From CALARM01 sp040217695 (lineage in GTDB: Bacteria > Vulcanimicrobiota > SpSt-956 > JAKJGF01), in assembly GCA_040217695.1 (NCBI GenBank), contig JBEHWO010000003.1, positions 7,714-71,713 of the forward strand: a stretch of DNA of 64,000 bases, in the 5' to 3' direction. Position numbers and translations under genes: made by a program. Below the pieces are notes generated by a model. That model was not told where the DNA came from, did no database searches, and saw only the letters and a program-made list of their open reading frames with translations. Of the stretch, positions 61,026-64,000 are shown piece after piece; position 1 is the first letter of the stretch; each line of letters opens with the position of its first letter.

Positions 61026-63203
61026 TTACTCATATCTCAGAGCATCTATCGGATCAAGAGATGCGGCTTTCCTTGCAGGATAAAGGCCGAAAAATATGCC
61101 GACAAGAGCGGAAAAAGAGAAAGAAAGTATGATGGAATTTATAGATATAAAGGTTTTACTCAACATTTTCAGGGCACTGCTTGCAGCTATATAGGTATAG
61201 ACATTGGATAATCCCAGCCCGAGCAGGATACCTATAATACCTCCTGTTATACCAAGTACAAGAGCCTCTATGAGAAATTGAAATAATATATCATTTTTCC
61301 TTGCTCCTATAGCTTTACGAAGTCCTATCTCTCTTGTACGTTCCGTAACAGATACAAGCATTATGTTCATAATACCTATGCCTCCTACAAGAAGAGAAAC
61401 AAAAGCTATGCCGGCAAGCATAAAGGTCAATGCACCTGTAGTAGCCGAAGCTCTTGCCAGAATATCTTCCTGGCTGTTTATGTTAAGGTTGTTCGGATCA
61501 TTGTTATGAAGAGGAACAAGGAGTCTTTTTACCTCATTAACCGTATCCTGAACCTGTTCGGCAGAAGGTGCTTCAACATAAATGACACTTATATATTTTG
61601 TATTAAAAAGTCTGTACAGTACCGTATTCATAGGTACTACAACCTGCCTGTCATTATCTTCTCCGAAGGTTTTGCCTTTTGACTGTAAAACTCCTATTAC
61701 GGTAAGTCGTAAACCTCCTTTGAGAACAGTTTTATTATTGGTTGTACTGGAACTGGCGCTTAGTTTTACCAGTTTTCCTATAGGATTTTCTCCTTCTTCA
61801 AATAACTGTTCTGCCACATATGACCCTATTACACATACCGGTGCTCTTGAGGTAAGTTCTTCATCTGAAAAATATCTGCCTTTATCAAGAGGAAAATTCC
61901 TTACATAGAAATAATCTGTTGTAGTTCCAATCATGGTGGCAGTAAGATTATTGGAACGATAACGGGCCACAGCATTACGGGAAATCTGAGGGGCCACTCC
62001 TTTTAGTATAAAACCTTTTTCAAGAGCTTCTGCATCTTTAAGTGTAAGTCTTCTTGATTCTGATTCAATAGAACCTCTTATGACATTATCTCTCGTGCCG
62101 GGACGGACAAAAATAACATTTGTGCCCAGAGAATAAATCTGTTGCATAACGTTATATTTTGTACCTTCTCCTATGGATGTCATAACTATTACCGCTGCCA
62201 CACCTATGATAATACCGAGCATTGTAAGAAGGGATCTTACTTTATTTACCCTGAGAGCATTCCAGGCAACTTTGAAACTCTGAAAAAAATTCATTCTTCC
62301 TTTTATTGTCACAGTGCCTGTAATTTTAGCGCCGTTGTTTTCTCCTGTAAGAATAACCCTCTCACTTTCATGTATATGTTTATCCGAGATAATCTGTCCG
62401 TCTTTTAATTCGACAACCCTTGTACCGTATCTGGCGACTTCAGGATTATGAGTAATGAGAACCACTGTTCTTCCCTGAGAGTGGAGTTCCTGAAATAACG
62501 CCATAATCTCGGCTCCTGATTTACTGTCCAGATTTCCTGTAGGTTCGTCTGCCAGCAATATGGCAGGTCTGTTTACCAGGGATCTGGCTATGGCAACACG
62601 CTGCATCTGTCCTCCCGATAGTTCGTTCGGATTATGGTTTATACGATCACCGAGGCCGACTTTTGTGAGTGATTCTACTGACATGTGGCGTCTTTCTCTG
62701 GAGTTTACACCTGCATATATCATTGGAAGTTCTACATTCTCTCCGGAACTTGAACCGGCGAGAAGATGAAATTTTTGGAAGATAAAACCTATCTTCTGAT
62801 TTCTGACAACAGCCAGTTCATCATCTGAAAGAAGTGATACTTCTTTCCCGTCCAGATTATAACTTCCGCTGGTAGGTCTGTCCAGGCAGCCTATAATATT
62901 CATCATAGTTGATTTTCCGCTGCCTGAAGGCCCCATGATTACAATAAATTCCCCTTTGTAAATATTGAGATTTATACCTGCACAGGCATGTACTTCCGTA
63001 CCGCCCATTTTATAGGTTTTATATATATCTTTAAGTTGTATGATTGGTTCTGAAGAAGAAGACGGTTTTTCTCTATAACTGTCATATGGAATTTCTTCAG
63101 CTGCCATGGAGAATTTATTACCTGCTTCTTCAAGTCCCTTCGGGGAATATGACATATGTTCAGGTGTTTCGGAAGTCAGACTTTGTAATTCATATTGTTC
63201 CAA
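61026..63203 (-). CDS. MacB-type ABC transporter (ATPase fused to permease)
   Basis: 725 residues, about 75 more than typical MacB because of an N-terminal extension (1-53) of unknown role. The ATPase (about 54-275) has Walker A GPSGSGKST, signature LSGGQMQRVAIARSLV and Walker B ILLADEPTGNLDSKSG. The membrane half has a first span (about 325-345: LLTMLGIIIGVAAVIVMTS), a periplasmic domain (about 350-590) and the FtsX-like spans (about 605-715). Mechanotransmission pumps of this type push substrates from the periplasm out through TolC. The start is a TTG 10 bases after AGAGAGG. First gene of macB-tolC-macA. Confidence 0.9.
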   Translation of the reverse strand: MEQYELQSLTSETPEHMSYSPKGLEEAGNKFSMAAEEIPYDSYREKPSSSSEPIIQLKDIYKTYKMGGTEVHACAGINLNIYKGEFIVIMGPSGSGKSTMMNIIGCLDRPTSGSYNLDGKEVSLLSDDELAVVRNQKIGFIFQKFHLLAGSSSGENVELPMIYAGVNSRERRHMSVESLTKVGLGDRINHNPNELSGGQMQRVAIARSLVNRPAILLADEPTGNLDSKSGAEIMALFQELHSQGRTVVLITHNPEVARYGTRVVELKDGQIISDKHIHESERVILTGENNGAKITGTVTIKGRMNFFQSFKVAWNALRVNKVRSLLTMLGIIIGVAAVIVMTSIGEGTKYNVMQQIYSLGTNVIFVRPGTRDNVIRGSIESESRRLTLKDAEALEKGFILKGVAPQISRNAVARYRSNNLTATMIGTTTDYFYVRNFPLDKGRYFSDEELTSRAPVCVIGSYVAEQLFEEGENPIGKLVKLSASSSTTNNKTVLKGGLRLTVIGVLQSKGKTFGEDNDRQVVVPMNTVLYRLFNTKYISVIYVEAPSAEQVQDTVNEVKRLLVPLHNNDPNNLNINSQEDILARASATTGALTFMLAGIAFVSLLVGGIGIMNIMLVSVTERTREIGLRKAIGARKNDILFQFLIEALVLGITGGIIGILLGLGLSNVYTYIAASSALKMLSKTFISINSIILSFSFSALVGIFFGLYPARKAASLDPIDALRYE

Positions 63204-63223
63204 GACTTATTGTCCTCTCTAAT

Positions 63224-63267
63224 CGTGATGCGTGATGCGTGATGCGTAATGCGTAATGCGTGATGCC
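63224..63267. repeat. GCGTGAT/GCGTAAT heptad array upstream of macB
   Basis: Six 7-bp units beginning about 20 bases before the macB start on its upstream side. Same variant as upstream of thrA. Confidence 0.8.
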
Positions 63268-63273
63268 TGTGTA

Positions 63274-63364
63274 TTACTCTGGTGAGCATACATAATACAT
63301 ATCTGCTCCCGTGACGCGTCACGGGCTGAAGACTCTTATTACATGCTTATGCTCGGGTCAGTAA
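63274..63364. repeat. Element A copy 5
   Basis: Left end TTACTCTGGTGAGCATACAT, right end TTATGCTCGGGTCAGTAA. The core CCCGTGACGCGTCACGGG is a perfect 18-base palindrome. Confidence 0.85.
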
Positions 63365-63519
63365 TTCTCATTACACACTTTTCGTCACCCATGTTTATAA
63401 TTATAACATATCTTTATGAAATGGGGAACATGATTGCGTTTTTTTATGACATGTCGATTTTTTTTATCGGACATTGCATTTACTTTCATCAGTAGACATC
63501 CACAATGATTAAGATGTGT

Positions 63520-63603
63520 GTCATTGCGAGGAGCGATAGCGACGAAGCAATCCCATCGGATTGGTTTCTACCAGTGGGATTGCTTCGCTTCGCTTGCAAT
63601 GAC
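63520..63603. repeat. CATTGCGAGGAGCG palindromic repeat (second copy)
   Basis: GTCATTGCGAGGAGCGATAG at the left and CGCTTCGCTTGCAATGAC at the right. It is the same palindrome as inside the MITE at 51698, but here without the CAGGAGTTACGCA ends. Confidence 0.8.
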
Positions 63604-63615
63604 GAGGTTTTTACA

Positions 63616-63720
63616 TTACTGAGGTGAGCATAAATAATAAATATATGCTCTCGTGACGCGTAACGCGTGACCCGTGACGGGAGGAAAACTTTTATTACAT
63701 GCTTATGCTCAGGTCAGTAA
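63616..63720. repeat. Element A copy 6 (best preserved, 105 bp)
   Basis: Left end TTACTGAGGTGAGCATAAAT, right end TTATGCTCAGGTCAGTAA. The core CGTGACGCGTAACGCGTGAC continues through CCGTGACGGGAGG. No ORF. Confidence 0.9.
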
Positions 63721-63777
63721 AATCATCGTGGTTAACTACTAGGAGTAATGTATAAGTCCTGTTTCACAAATCTATAA

Positions 63778-64000
63778 TTTATATGAAAAACGTAACCCGT
63801 GACAGGAGGAACAAATTCTCATCCTTCGCTGTGACCGGACTGTTATGGCTGCCGGTGATTTATGTGAGAATCGTAACGCGTAACGGGTAACGCGTGACAG
63901 GAGGAACAAATTTTCATCCTTCGCTGTGACCGGACTGTTATGGCTGCCGGTGATTTATGTGAGAATCGTAACGCGTAACGGGTAACGCGTTACGGGAGAA
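63778..64000. repeat. Tandem element G copies, 95-bp period, running off the window
   Basis: The unit contains TGATTTATGTGAGAATCGTA, then heptads CGTAACGCGTAACGGGTAAC, then GACAGGAGGAACAAATTTTC and CGCTGTGACCGGACTGTTAT. GCCGG occurs at 63851 and again at 63946, giving a 95-base period. A diverged unit precedes them at 63778. No gene between 63204 and 64000. Confidence 0.85.

Noticed and set aside
63224..63267. Heptad arrays as a CRISPR array
   Set aside because: The units are 7 bp, directly abutting, with no spacers; no cas genes are present.

Overview
The window is AT-rich and densely coding, with long non-coding stretches packed with dispersed repeats. It suggests an uncultured diderm (Gram-negative-type) bacterium: it has a TolC-like outer-membrane channel, a MacAB-type pump and type IV pilus-like minor pilins. 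It also has a signalling-rich gene content (four histidine kinases, a stand-alone receiver, a Ser/Thr kinase, an FHA-GAF-cyclase, and che genes). I cannot place it in a phylum from the sequence alone. No rRNA, tRNA, CRISPR array, complete insertion sequence or phage was seen.

Layout. 1-1739: a degenerate histidine kinase, a truncated gene and a P-loop protein. 1965-7929: an unknown protein, then the threonine operon thrA-thrB-thrC (minus strand), preceded by a small gene and an intrinsic terminator. 8194-10984: dnaX-ebfC-recR replication/repair operon. 11371-17465: a phosphohexomutase, a secreted protein and a large PAS hybrid histidine kinase. 17732-24718: a glycosyltransferase-like protein, a vWA protein, a YkgJ-type metal-binding protein translationally coupled to a HEAT-repeat Ser/Thr kinase, and a PycTM-like membrane protein. 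24748-29470: a BMP lipoprotein, queF, a YigZ/IMPACT protein and an HtrA-like protease. 29504-32076: two histidine kinases, a broken PAS-type remnant and a MoaD/ThiS-like protein. 32515-35346: a fused formiminotransferase-cyclodeaminase and an extremely acidic repeat protein. 35933-39222: a receiver protein and cheR-cheD-cheB. 39585-43453: serA, DUF1015 and a deoxyhypusine-synthase-like gene. 43954-51665: a possible papain-fold effector, a beta-propeller protein, a TPR-HEAT protein, an NlpC/P60 protein and an adenylate-cyclase-type protein. 52012-63203: macB-tolC-macA followed by four pilin-like genes, all on the minus strand.

The most unusual feature is a superfamily of intergenic repeats built on tandem 7-bp units. 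The commonest unit is CGTRACG; others are GCGTRAT, CACTGAT, GTGAATA, GTGAAAA and TTAGCNN. The arrays occur alone at operon junctions, often starting right after a stop codon. They also occur as the core of short elements (about 85-150 bp) with terminal inverted repeats. Halves of different element families are found recombined at the heptad core. In the thr operon, heptad sequence lies upstream of thrA and at both gene junctions, where it carries stop codons and Shine-Dalgarno-like bases. One element supplies an ATG in the frame of a kinase gene. Several -35/-10 pairs with exact 17-bp spacers are recorded, including one implying a leaderless queF mRNA.
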